A DNA stretch of 64,000 nt from Candidatus Aminicenantota bacterium. GTDB taxonomy: Bacteria; Acidobacteriota; Aminicenantia; JAMOAD01. The position numbers were made by a program, and so were the translations under genes. The first letter of the stretch is position 1; each line of letters begins with the position of its first letter. The notes under the pieces were generated by a model. The model was not told the origin of the DNA and searched no databases. It saw nothing but the letters and a program-made list of their open reading frames with translations. Shown here in pieces: positions 16,562-25,560 of this stretch. Location of the stretch: the NCBI GenBank assembly GCA_027061995.1, contig JAMOUT010000079.1:1-64000 (forward strand), in the 5' to 3' direction.

Positions 16562-18022
16562 TTATTCTATTGAGTTCAAAAAACCGATGCTTGTAAAATT
16601 TTTAATTTTTACGGATTTTTTAATATAAAAAATATTAGGTTTAATAAATAGAGGAAGAAAAACTTTTTCTCCGATAGCTATTTTATGAGCTTTAACAAAA
16701 TAATCATATCTCAAATTAGCATCAATCTCTTTCAGCCCGAGATCTATTAACTTGTCTAAGTTTTTATTAGAATAATTAAACATATTTAAAACACCATGGT
16801 ATTTTGTTCTCGTATGAAAAAATCTAACCAAAATATCATCAACCCCACCCGTATCAGTTGCATACCTGAAAGGGGTTATGCTAAAGATGCCATCATCAAA
16901 TAGTGTAAATCTCCATTTTTTATTAGTCTCTTCTTTTAATTCAAGATTTGAAAACCCTTGTTTCTTTAAGAGGTTGTATATATATTTAGCTATCCGCATA
17001 TTTATAAAATCACTGTCAGGATAAATTATTATCATCTTTTTCCTTTTTTGATTAGGGCTTATATTATAGTCAGCAATTTGTTTTTTAGTAATATAATTAT
17101 GCTTTAACCAAGGGGGAACAAAAGTGTTTGATATATAATCTTCGGGAATATTTAAATAATTAACGAGTTTTTTTCTGTTAATTAACTGCGATATATATTT
17201 TCTTACCTTTATGTCCGACAAAGGCTTAACTCTTGGGTTTAGAATCAGGAAATATACAAAATTGCTTGGTTTATTAATTATATTATAATATTCACTTAAA
17301 TTATTATTTAACTTTACACTTAAATTACTTATTATATCGGGATAATTATCTTCCAATGATTTTTCGCTAAATTTATAATTAAAAACAAATTTTATCTTTT
17401 CTAACACCCCTTTTTCGCCCCAATATCGGTTAAATCTTGTTAATAAAATGCTGTGTTTTTCTATTTTATCAAATTTAAAAGGGCCTGTTCCTATTAAATC
17501 TTTTTTCTTTAGTTTTCTGTTTATTTTAAAAGAATCTTTGAAATAGATTATTTTTATATCCGATATTTGAATTAAAAAATCGGGAATCCTTTTGTTCAAG
17601 CAAAATTTAACCTTATATTTCCCCTCTGTTAATACTTTTTCTATTGAATTAACTATAAAAATATAGGGGGAATATATGCTTAATTTTTTTAATCTTTTAA
17701 AATTTTTTACAATATCTTTTGCTGTCAATTCTTTATTATTATGGAAAAAAATTCCGGGAAGGATATCAAAAACCCATTCTTTAGGTTTGGGATTATACCA
17801 TCTGTATGCCAAAGAAGGTTCTATTCTAAAATCAAAACTTTTTTTTACGAGAGATTCAAACACATTATCAAATACATTAATATCTGTAGCCCAATTAGTT
17901 AAATGGGGATCAACGATATAAGTCCCGGAAGGAAAGGCAATCACAAGCTCCTTTTGTTTATGTTTGCAGCCGGGATAAAGAAAGATGATTAAAATTAATA
18001 CGATAATTATTTTTTTATTCAT
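16562..18022 (-). CDS. Family 5 extracellular solute-binding lipoprotein
   Basis: A 486-aa lipoprotein: hydrophobic 4-16, lipobox ending YPGC at Cys19. It has the SBP_bac_5 (DppA/OppA) fold signatures: YIVDPHLTNWATDINVFDN near the N-terminus, EPSLAYRW, and LTAKDIVKNFKRL. Such proteins bind peptides, nickel or other solutes and feed an ABC importer. No ABC permease or ATPase gene is in the window; instead the gene overlaps the stop of a histidine kinase gene by 8 nt. It may act as a ligand receptor for that kinase or serve a transporter elsewhere. The ligand is unknown. Confidence 0.82.
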   Translation of the reverse strand: MNKKIIIVLILIIFLYPGCKHKQKELVIAFPSGTYIVDPHLTNWATDINVFDNVFESLVKKSFDFRIEPSLAYRWYNPKPKEWVFDILPGIFFHNNKELTAKDIVKNFKRLKKLSIYSPYIFIVNSIEKVLTEGKYKVKFCLNKRIPDFLIQISDIKIIYFKDSFKINRKLKKKDLIGTGPFKFDKIEKHSILLTRFNRYWGEKGVLEKIKFVFNYKFSEKSLEDNYPDIISNLSVKLNNNLSEYYNIINKPSNFVYFLILNPRVKPLSDIKVRKYISQLINRKKLVNYLNIPEDYISNTFVPPWLKHNYITKKQIADYNISPNQKRKKMIIIYPDSDFINMRIAKYIYNLLKKQGFSNLELKEETNKKWRFTLFDDGIFSITPFRYATDTGGVDDILVRFFHTRTKYHGVLNMFNYSNKNLDKLIDLGLKEIDANLRYDYFVKAHKIAIGEKVFLPLFIKPNIFYIKKSVKIKNFTSIGFLNSIE

Positions 18023-19733
18023 TGGCTTTTAAGTATATATGAAAAACACTCCCTTTATTTTTTTTGCTCTCGACCTCAATTATACCTTGATGTTTCTTTG
18101 CTATAAGATAACAAGAAAACAACCCTAATCCAGTTCCTTTTTTTTCTTTTGTTGAGAAAAACGGTTCGAATATCTTTTCCATATTCTCCTTTTTTATCCC
18201 TATGCCATTATCCGCTATTGATATTTTAATATAATGTGATCGGGGAAGAATATGATGTTCTTTTAAGTATATCTCTGAAAGAGATATCCTAATCTCTTTC
18301 TCTCTTTTAACCGATACAGCATCTTTTGCATTAAGAATAATATTTATAAGCATTTGAATGATATCTTCCTTATTCCCCTTTATCTCGGTTTCCACCGGCA
18401 AATTTATCTCTTTGATAAGATTTGTGTTTGAAAGATTCCTTTTAACCAAAGATAATGCTTCGTTAAGTATGTTTACGATTTGATGTGATTGAAATTCCTC
18501 TTTTACCCCTTTTGAAAATTTTAAAAAATTATTAACGAGATTTTCCGTGTTTTTCAAACCCTCCTCCATGTTTAGAACATAGTGTTTAATAGATTCATTA
18601 GAGGTGGAATCTTTTATAATATCAAGATATCCTGAAATTACTCCTATCATATTTTTAATGTCATGAACAAAACTGGAAACAAAGACACCGAGACTTTCCA
18701 TTTTTTGAGCGAAAACTATTTTTTCCCTCATCTTTACTTCATCAGTAATATCATTAATCATTACAACTCTCTTATTGTCAGGAATATTATATGAGAAAAT
18801 CAAAAAATATCTATCTCCGATTTTCTTTTCAACCGATTTATTAAGGCTCTTTAAAGAGTCGAATATATACCATAAAAGTTTAGTGTTTTTTTCGTATTTA
18901 TTGCAAAATTTAGAATTTTTAAAAATGATTTTTTGATTTTTGTCAACAATTATTATCCCGTTGGGAGAATTTTCGATTACAGATTCGAGAAGTTCTCGTA
19001 ATTCTCTCTCTCTTTTAATGCTTTTACTTATCTCCTCTGCCATCTCACTCATTGTTAATGAAAGATCTTTAAACTCATCGGTACTACTCAACTCTATCTT
19101 TTTGTGAAACTCTTTTTTTCTCATTTTTTCCGCAAATTCGGATAATCGTTCAACGGAATTTGTAATTCTTGAACTATATTTATTTAGAATCACCGCAAGA
19201 ATAACGAATATGGGAAGATTGATAAGAAAAATCAGAAAAAAAGATTTTAAAAAATAATCTAAAAAAAGAATATATCTGTAATAGTAAACAATCGTAAACA
19301 GATGTTCCCCGTTTTCTTCTATCAGGGGAACAAATACAAGATAGTATCCTTTTTTTATCATCTTTTTTAAAGCTATGTTTTTTAGGTTAAGATAAGGAAA
19401 TTGAACCAATGGTTTTTTTACCCTTTTAAAAAAATCGGAAGAACTATATATCAATTTATTATTAATGGAATATATCTCAATATTTTTAAGAGATTCGTTC
19501 ATTTCTAATAATTCGAGTATTTTGGAATGGAATTTTAGAGGGAACCTATTAAGATAATGCCTCATATCCATCCCTATTTTATCAGCGGTATTTTGAGAAA
19601 AGATAAAATTACTCTCTTTAAAACTGTTTTTCTCGAAAAAACTGAATAAACCACCCATTATCATTGAGTTCATTAAGATAAAAATTAAAATTAAAATGAT
19701 ATAAGATAAAAAAATCTTTTTTTTAAATCTCAT
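18015..19733 (-). CDS. Membrane sensor histidine kinase with PAS domain
   Basis: A 572-aa kinase. Transmembrane segments at ~9-31 and ~160-183 enclose a ~125-residue periplasmic sensor region. Then come HAMP (~184-236), a PAS-like domain (~250-340, NSPNGIIIVDKNQKIIF), the dimerisation domain with VHDIKN (His357), and an ATPase domain with DNGIGI and GTGLGLF. No response regulator follows it; the closest are the CheY-like protein three genes upstream and the divergent HD-GYP regulator. It precedes and overlaps a solute-binding lipoprotein gene, suggesting a joint sensing role. There is no good ribosome-binding site before its ATG. Confidence 0.88.
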   Translation of the reverse strand: MRFKKKIFLSYIILILIFILMNSMIMGGLFSFFEKNSFKESNFIFSQNTADKIGMDMRHYLNRFPLKFHSKILELLEMNESLKNIEIYSINNKLIYSSSDFFKRVKKPLVQFPYLNLKNIALKKMIKKGYYLVFVPLIEENGEHLFTIVYYYRYILFLDYFLKSFFLIFLINLPIFVILAVILNKYSSRITNSVERLSEFAEKMRKKEFHKKIELSSTDEFKDLSLTMSEMAEEISKSIKRERELRELLESVIENSPNGIIIVDKNQKIIFKNSKFCNKYEKNTKLLWYIFDSLKSLNKSVEKKIGDRYFLIFSYNIPDNKRVVMINDITDEVKMREKIVFAQKMESLGVFVSSFVHDIKNMIGVISGYLDIIKDSTSNESIKHYVLNMEEGLKNTENLVNNFLKFSKGVKEEFQSHQIVNILNEALSLVKRNLSNTNLIKEINLPVETEIKGNKEDIIQMLINIILNAKDAVSVKREKEIRISLSEIYLKEHHILPRSHYIKISIADNGIGIKKENMEKIFEPFFSTKEKKGTGLGLFSCYLIAKKHQGIIEVESKKNKGSVFHIYLKANE

Positions 19734-19757
19734 CTGTATAACTCGAAAAATGATAGG

Positions 19758-19780
19758 GAGGGGAGGTAATTCCTCCCCTC
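19758..19780 (-). terminator. GC-rich hairpin between the OPT and kinase genes
   Basis: A 9-bp perfect stem of GAGGGGAGG with CCTCCCCTC and a 5-nt loop lies in the 63-nt gap between the OPT transporter stop and the kinase start. A short T-rich stretch (ATTTTT) follows 7 nt later on the minus strand. It may be a partial terminator or an mRNA-stabilising element that lowers kinase expression relative to the transporter. Confidence 0.6.
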
Positions 19781-19796
19781 TATATTGATAAATTAC

Positions 19797-21878
19797 TTAT
19801 TCTGACATTTGAGTTGCCGGTTCATCAGGATCTCCGGCATTATTAATAGGGATTCTTACGAGAAGATATCCGAGAGCAACCATTATAAGAATACTTATGT
19901 AAAAAGGGGAATGAGGCCATATATTCGGAACTTTTACATCAAAGAAAGCAAGAGCGGCGAAAAGCAATCCCATTAACGCTTCACCGGCAATTAATCCTGA
20001 GGCAAGTAAAACCCCTCTATTATCAATCCTTGCTTTTTGGTTATTATTGTATTTTCTTTTTTCAATTATCATGTCAACAATCCATCTGATTATTCCACCG
20101 ACAAAAATGGCTGCCACTGTTTCAAAAGAAAGATACATTCCCACACTCACAAGCATAGGACTTTTTACCTTAACAAGTATAAATCCGATTGCCATAATTA
20201 TTCCGACGATAATCAAAGGCCATACCATTTCTCCGCCAACGATTCCTTGTGAGAGTTTTGCCATTAACCCTGCTTGAGGAGCAGCTAATACATCTCCTCC
20301 GAAACCTCCTTGATATCCTTGAATCTTTGCCATTTTCAAATCTCCTGCATTCAATATAAAAAGGGGAATCCACATTACAAGTGCTGAAATAATAACTCCT
20401 ATAAAATCTCCCACCTGCATCTTCCAAGGAGTTCCTCCGAGGATATGTCCCACTTTCAAATCTTGCAACATCTCTCCCGATACGGCAGCGGAAACACAAA
20501 TGACACCTGCAACAGCAAGGACAACTATTACTCCGCTTGTTCCTTTCGCCCCGAGAATAACCATTAATATTGCGGCTATAACAAGAGTTGAAAGGGTTAA
20601 TCCAGAAATCGGATTATTAGAAGAACCTATAAGTCCGACAAGATATCCGGAGACCGCTGCAAAGAAAAATCCCGCTATCATCATTACCAAAGCGGCTACA
20701 AGAGCGGGAACAAAATTTGCTTTACTAAAATCCATAAACCACCAATATACGATAAAAGTTAGCACTGAAATACCGAGCAATCCCATAAAAACGATTTTTA
20801 TACTTATATCTTTATCCGTTCTTTTGGTAGCCGCACCGGCGGTTGCCGCTTTTTTAACATCGTCTATAGATCTTTTGATTCCTGTTATTAAACTTTTTCT
20901 CATCCCGTAAAGGGTCCATGCAGCACTCATTAACATACCGCCAATTGCAATAGGTTTTACGATATTAGCAAAAATATTTTTAGAAACCTCCGTCCATGTC
21001 AAAGCTCCGGCTGCCACCAGAGAGCTGTATTGAGGTGCGAGAATAAGAGTCAATAAAGGAACAAAAAGCCCCCACGCAAGAACACCACCTGCAAAATTTA
21101 ATGCAGCGAGTCTCGGGCCTATAATATAACCAACTCCGAAGAAAGCAGGACTCAATGCCGGAGACTTTAACAAAATACCACCACCTGTGCTAACTCCTCC
21201 AAATACTGATTCCTTAATTTTTTCTCCGTTTTTTAAAACCTCTTTGGTAATATGAGTTCCCGGAATAATCTTATTTGCAAAAGAAGAAAAAGCTTCCCAT
21301 TTTGAAGCAAGAACATGGAAACTTTTTAAAAATTCGATTAAGCCACCTATACCCATGGCATAAAATAGATATTTGGCCCCTGTTGTTCCGCTTCTCCCCG
21401 CTTTATGAATTTCAGATGCTGCAACAGATTCGGGAAAAGGAAGTTCGGGATCTTCAACCATAACTCTCCTTAAAAGTGTAACAAAAAGAATTCCTGCAAT
21501 ACCACCTACCAACATTATTACGGTTGATTTCCAATATCCGGCAAATGAACCGAAAAATTCAGGACTCCATACTCCAGCAATCAAAAATGCAGGTAAAGTA
21601 AAAATAGCTCCTGCTGCAACCGATTCTCCGATTGAACCAACTGTTCTTGTAAGATTTTCTTCAAGTATATTATTCCCCTTGAAAAGTCTCAAAAGAGCCA
21701 TCCCAAGAACTGCCGCAGGGTATGTAGCGGCGATTGTCATCCCCGCTTTCAAACCAAGGTAAGCATTGGCCGCACCTAATACAACGGCAAGAATGATACC
21801 AATTAATAATGCTCTTAAAGTAAATTCTTTAAAATCAGTTTCATCCGGAACAAATGGTGTAAATTTTTTCTCTGCCAT
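19797..21878 (-). CDS. OPT-family oligopeptide transporter
   Basis: A 693-aa polytopic inner membrane protein with roughly 14-16 hydrophobic segments. OPT family signatures are clear: FTLRALLIGIILAVVLGAAN near the start, YLGLKAGMTIAATYP, and EENLTRTVGSIGESVA. OPT proteins import small peptides or metal chelates by proton symport. An AGGAGG lies before the ATG. It sits 12 nt after a CheY-like gene and upstream of a sensor kinase and a peptide-type binding lipoprotein, an arrangement suggesting signal-linked peptide uptake. The assignment to the family is firm, the substrate is not. Confidence 0.92.
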   Translation of the reverse strand: MAEKKFTPFVPDETDFKEFTLRALLIGIILAVVLGAANAYLGLKAGMTIAATYPAAVLGMALLRLFKGNNILEENLTRTVGSIGESVAAGAIFTLPAFLIAGVWSPEFFGSFAGYWKSTVIMLVGGIAGILFVTLLRRVMVEDPELPFPESVAASEIHKAGRSGTTGAKYLFYAMGIGGLIEFLKSFHVLASKWEAFSSFANKIIPGTHITKEVLKNGEKIKESVFGGVSTGGGILLKSPALSPAFFGVGYIIGPRLAALNFAGGVLAWGLFVPLLTLILAPQYSSLVAAGALTWTEVSKNIFANIVKPIAIGGMLMSAAWTLYGMRKSLITGIKRSIDDVKKAATAGAATKRTDKDISIKIVFMGLLGISVLTFIVYWWFMDFSKANFVPALVAALVMMIAGFFFAAVSGYLVGLIGSSNNPISGLTLSTLVIAAILMVILGAKGTSGVIVVLAVAGVICVSAAVSGEMLQDLKVGHILGGTPWKMQVGDFIGVIISALVMWIPLFILNAGDLKMAKIQGYQGGFGGDVLAAPQAGLMAKLSQGIVGGEMVWPLIIVGIIMAIGFILVKVKSPMLVSVGMYLSFETVAAIFVGGIIRWIVDMIIEKRKYNNNQKARIDNRGVLLASGLIAGEALMGLLFAALAFFDVKVPNIWPHSPFYISILIMVALGYLLVRIPINNAGDPDEPATQMSE

Positions 21879-21890
21879 AAAACCTCCTTC

Positions 21891-22262
21891 TTAATAAGCT
21901 TTTTTTATAACTTCATAAACTGTTTTAATCAATTTTTCGGGTTTTACCGGTTTTTTCAGGTAATCGGAAGCACCTCTCTCTTTAGCCTCTTTAACATCCT
22001 CTTCCCCCTGTTCGGTTGAAAGCATTATTACCGGAATCTCTTTAAACTCATCCGTAGCTTTGACTCTTGATAAAAACTCCATACCATCCATATTAGGCAT
22101 ATTTATGTCACATATAATCAAATCCACAGTGTTCATAGATAAGACATTTAAGGCTTCAAGGCCATCTCCTGCCTCAAGTATCTCACCCTTAAACACTTTT
22201 TTTAATGCTATTTTAACCATTTTACGGATTATTGCGGAATCATCTACTAATAAAAAATTCAT
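21891..22262 (-). CDS. CheY-like single-domain response regulator
   Basis: A 123-aa stand-alone receiver domain. Asp7/Asp8 bind Mg2+, Asp52 (CDINMPNMDG) is the phospho-acceptor, and Ser82 with Lys104 (YLKKP) complete the active site. It has no output domain, so it probably acts by protein-protein contact. Its ATG overlaps the stop of cheR by one nucleotide (TAATG), coupling the two. Possible partners are the sensor kinase downstream or an unseen CheA; none can be chosen from sequence alone. Confidence 0.92.
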   Translation of the reverse strand: MNFLLVDDSAIIRKMVKIALKKVFKGEILEAGDGLEALNVLSMNTVDLIICDINMPNMDGMEFLSRVKATDEFKEIPVIMLSTEQGEEDVKEAKERGASDYLKKPVKPEKLIKTVYEVIKKAY

Positions 22263-23119
22263 TATTTTCCACCTCCTGGTTTCCTATAAACCATAACTCC
22301 TTTTAAAGGTTTAAGTAGAAACAGATTTGTTACTTTAAACAAAGTATCGGACATCCCGAGAAACAAGTAGCCGTTAGGAACCAAGTTATCATAAAGGTTT
22401 TTAGCAACTATTTTTTTTGATTCAATATCGAAATATATTAAAACATTTCTGCAAAAAATTATGTCCATATTTTTTAGTGTTGCTGTTTGAGTTTTTGAGA
22501 ACAGGTTTACAATACTAAAACTTACCATTTTTTTTATCTCTTCATTTATTTCATAAAAATTTCCTTTTTTGGTGAAATATTTTTCTTTAAGCTCCGGCGG
22601 GGTATTTCTTAAATCAGGTTCTGAGAAAAAGCCTGCTCGTGCGCTATTAATTACATCTGTATTTATATCTGTTCCATAAATATTAAAAGTTACACCTTTG
22701 TTTAGCAACCCTTTTTCCTTTAGTAATATTGCTATGGAATAAGGTTCGGAGCCATTTGAAGAAGCCGCACTCCAGATTCTTATACTTTTCATGTTTGTTT
22801 TTTCACTCAATTTTGTCTCTATCATTTCGGGCAATACAATATTTACCAATGCTTCAAGCTGAGGTTTTTCTCTGAAAAAATAGGTTTCATTAACTGTTAA
22901 AAGATTATATAAATCTTTTAATTCCTGCTTTCCGCGAGGATCAAATTTCAGAAAACTGATATATTCCCTTATGGAAGAAAATTTTGATTCCTCTATCCTC
23001 TTAATTATCCTTTTTTTAAAGAAATGCCACTGACTTCCAACAAAAGCAAGACCTGTTTGTTCATAGAGGTATGTCCTGATCAACATAAGTTCATTTTCAG
23101 AAACATTTGTTAATTTCAT
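22262..23119 (-). CDS. cheR: CheR-type chemoreceptor glutamate methyltransferase
   Basis: A 285-aa protein with the CheR N-terminal helical domain and the SAM-dependent methyltransferase domain: TVNETYFFRE, WSAASSNGSEPYSIA (SAM binding), YGTDIN and IFCRNVLIYFD. It would methylate glutamates of methyl-accepting proteins. The start is set at ATG 23119 because it overlaps the HEAT-protein stop as ATGA; an in-frame GTG at 23128 lacks a ribosome-binding site. No chemoreceptor, CheA, CheW or CheB gene is in the window, so its target is elsewhere or non-canonical. Confidence 0.92.
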   Translation of the reverse strand: MKLTNVSENELMLIRTYLYEQTGLAFVGSQWHFFKKRIIKRIEESKFSSIREYISFLKFDPRGKQELKDLYNLLTVNETYFFREKPQLEALVNIVLPEMIETKLSEKTNMKSIRIWSAASSNGSEPYSIAILLKEKGLLNKGVTFNIYGTDINTDVINSARAGFFSEPDLRNTPPELKEKYFTKKGNFYEINEEIKKMVSFSIVNLFSKTQTATLKNMDIIFCRNVLIYFDIESKKIVAKNLYDNLVPNGYLFLGMSDTLFKVTNLFLLKPLKGVMVYRKPGGGK

Positions 23120-25548
23120 TTTGGACACCAGTCAAATTCAAAATTTAAAAGGAAGGGGTCAATCTCTTCAAGCTTTAGTTTTCCTATTGATTTAAGAGAA
23201 TCATCTCCCGTTTCCTTATATATGTTATATAAATGGATATAAGCGGTTCCTCTGACACTGACCGAAGATTCTTTTAAAGCGAGTTTTAGGTGAGAAACAC
23301 TCTCTTTTGTTTTTAATTCCCTGTATATTCTTAAAAAATTTCTTTTCTCTATACAAGACCTTAGTTCTCCAAATAAAGTTATAACTTTATTATGATATGT
23401 TTTCGATAAGCTGACCATATATTCGAAAAGCTCATTAAAAAATTTTTTACTTGCAAACATAAAATAGATTAAATCTTGACAATAAACATTCATCTCCTTA
23501 AAAGCCAATAAAATGATTTTGAGAACATAATCGGGAATTTCCTCCTTTTGTTCCTTTAATCGGTTTTTAATAATATTAACCCCGGGGAAATATTTTGTTT
23601 GCTTAATGATTTTTATCCCGTTGCTTACAACCGTCCAGTCTTCGCTTTTTTTAATTATCTCGCTAATCTGTTTTAATATATTTTCATCTTCTGTTTTTCC
23701 ATTGCTCAAACTCTCCAAAACAGCCGAGAGGAGGTAAGGATCTTCAATAGCAAGATATTTGTAAAGTTGTTTATTAAAATCTTTGATTTTTAGTTTAGCA
23801 ATATTTTCTATTACGAAATAGATAAAACTTTTTGTTTGAGATGTCTCAAGAATATCTTTGAATTTGTCCCATACGACCTCTTTGTTAAAATCAGCGAGAG
23901 TATTAAACAAAAGGGAAAAATTAATATCTCTGTCAGGTTCAAGTAATGAAAGGAGAAAATCAATCGCTTCCTCCGTTCCTATTCTGCCGAGCGCTATTAT
24001 CACTTCATCTTTTACTTCATAATCCTCATCATTAATTAACGAACCTATTGAATTTATAACATCAAAATTAACTTTATCCCTATTATCGGCATAATAATAT
24101 CCCATGCTTCTCAAAGCCATTGCTCTGACCTTGGGAGAAGAATCATTGATAAACAGAGTGATGTTCTCGTCGAGATAATCGGATCTCATCATCCCGAGAG
24201 CTCTTATTGCCATCTCCTTTACATTCTCTTCTCCCGAATTGGCGGCTTCAATAAATTTCGGTTCAAAATTCCGGTATTTTGCAAAAACAATGGCTGCTTT
24301 GCTCATAACCTCCCGATTTTTTTCCTTTTTTAATATATTAAATAAATCCAATAACTCTTTTTCATTTAATTTATCGCCGAACTCTTGAAAAATAGTGGTT
24401 TTAATAAGCTCCTCGTTGGAGCTCATTAGTTTTAAGAGAATCTTCTTATTTACCTTTTCCTTAATAGCAGCAAATTTAAGAAGTGATTTTTTTGTTAATA
24501 CTCCGTATTTTTCATCATCTATCAGTTCCCAAATATCCACATCTCTCTTACTATTGTTAAGTAAGATTTCTTCAACAAGTTCATTAATCTCCTCTTTCTC
24601 TAAAAATGGAAGCAGAATGGATATTTTTATTTTTAATTCAGCCCATTTAAAGGCTTCAAGAACATCAATCATCTGTTCTCCCGAAAGATTATCAAGGACT
24701 TTAAAAAAATTGTCTATAGCCTTTCTATCCATTTTGTCTTTTATTTTAGCTTTCAGGATTTTCAAAACCCATGCATTTCCCTCCTCTTTAAGCATGATTT
24801 TCATATTATTTATTATTTCGGTGAGGGAAAGAACAGCCGAAATCACTATATCATCATCTTCGGAAGATAAAAAATCCAAAAGAGGGATAACTCCCCTTTC
24901 ATCTCTGATTTTACCGAGGGTTTCAATGACGGGAAGTTGCATAACTTCAGAATCAAGATATTTTATCAAAAACGGGATAGGATAAGATGCTCCAATATCA
25001 CCGAGAGCGATAATATAAGGTATTTTACTCCATTCATCTTCCTCTTTTTCCATTTTTTCGGTAAGAAGGATAACTTCAAGTTCGGCTTTCAGAATACCAA
25101 GGGCTTCAATAGCGCTTTCTCTAACATTTTGATCGTTATCATCAAGCATAACAGCTATATCGCTTATTGCTTCTCTCGCTTTTATCATTCCGAGAGTATT
25201 TAAAGATAGTATCCTAACATCAGTATCAGAACTTTTTAAATTTTCCACAAGATAAGGAATTGCAATATCACCTCTTTCTTTTAATATTGACCTCGCCGCA
25301 TTTCTTTCCTTGGCATTCTGAGATTTGATTTTATCAACCAGTAAAGGAACATCTTCCTTTTCAATAATTTCTTGCAATACCTCGACAATAGAATTTCTTA
25401 TTTGCCATAATGGATGATTAACATTATCTATCAATATTTTTTTTGCTTCACTGTCAGGTATTTGAGAAAGGACTTGAACAGCGGAAAGAGCTTCCTCAAG
25501 ATTTTCAGATTTAATCATTTTTTTATAAATATCAAGTTCGCTATCCAT
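23116..25548 (-). CDS. HEAT-repeat scaffold protein
   Basis: An 810-aa, all-helical protein without a signal peptide. Tandem HEAT/PBS-lyase-like repeats run through most of it, for example PLLVDKIKSQNAKERNAARS, ILSLNTLGMIKAREAI, VRESAIEALGILKAE and VRAMALRSMGYYY. Such solenoids bind protein partners. AAGGAG before ATG 25548 supports the start. It lies 12 nt after ackA and is coupled by ATGA to cheR, so it is probably a scaffold in the same signalling module. No enzymatic motif was seen. Some Che-type gene clusters in other bacteria also encode HEAT-repeat proteins; that is general knowledge. Confidence 0.85.
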   Translation of the reverse strand: MDSELDIYKKMIKSENLEEALSAVQVLSQIPDSEAKKILIDNVNHPLWQIRNSIVEVLQEIIEKEDVPLLVDKIKSQNAKERNAARSILKERGDIAIPYLVENLKSSDTDVRILSLNTLGMIKAREAISDIAVMLDDNDQNVRESAIEALGILKAELEVILLTEKMEKEEDEWSKIPYIIALGDIGASYPIPFLIKYLDSEVMQLPVIETLGKIRDERGVIPLLDFLSSEDDDIVISAVLSLTEIINNMKIMLKEEGNAWVLKILKAKIKDKMDRKAIDNFFKVLDNLSGEQMIDVLEAFKWAELKIKISILLPFLEKEEINELVEEILLNNSKRDVDIWELIDDEKYGVLTKKSLLKFAAIKEKVNKKILLKLMSSNEELIKTTIFQEFGDKLNEKELLDLFNILKKEKNREVMSKAAIVFAKYRNFEPKFIEAANSGEENVKEMAIRALGMMRSDYLDENITLFINDSSPKVRAMALRSMGYYYADNRDKVNFDVINSIGSLINDEDYEVKDEVIIALGRIGTEEAIDFLLSLLEPDRDINFSLLFNTLADFNKEVVWDKFKDILETSQTKSFIYFVIENIAKLKIKDFNKQLYKYLAIEDPYLLSAVLESLSNGKTEDENILKQISEIIKKSEDWTVVSNGIKIIKQTKYFPGVNIIKNRLKEQKEEIPDYVLKIILLAFKEMNVYCQDLIYFMFASKKFFNELFEYMVSLSKTYHNKVITLFGELRSCIEKRNFLRIYRELKTKESVSHLKLALKESSVSVRGTAYIHLYNIYKETGDDSLKSIGKLKLEEIDPFLLNFEFDWCPK

Positions 25549-25560
25549 TCTGTTCTCCTT

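Noticed and set aside
20170-20910. Frames of 109-136 codons on both strands inside the OPT gene
   Set aside because: The OPT frame is intact and strongly conserved in pattern; these frames have no start signals or recognisable domains.
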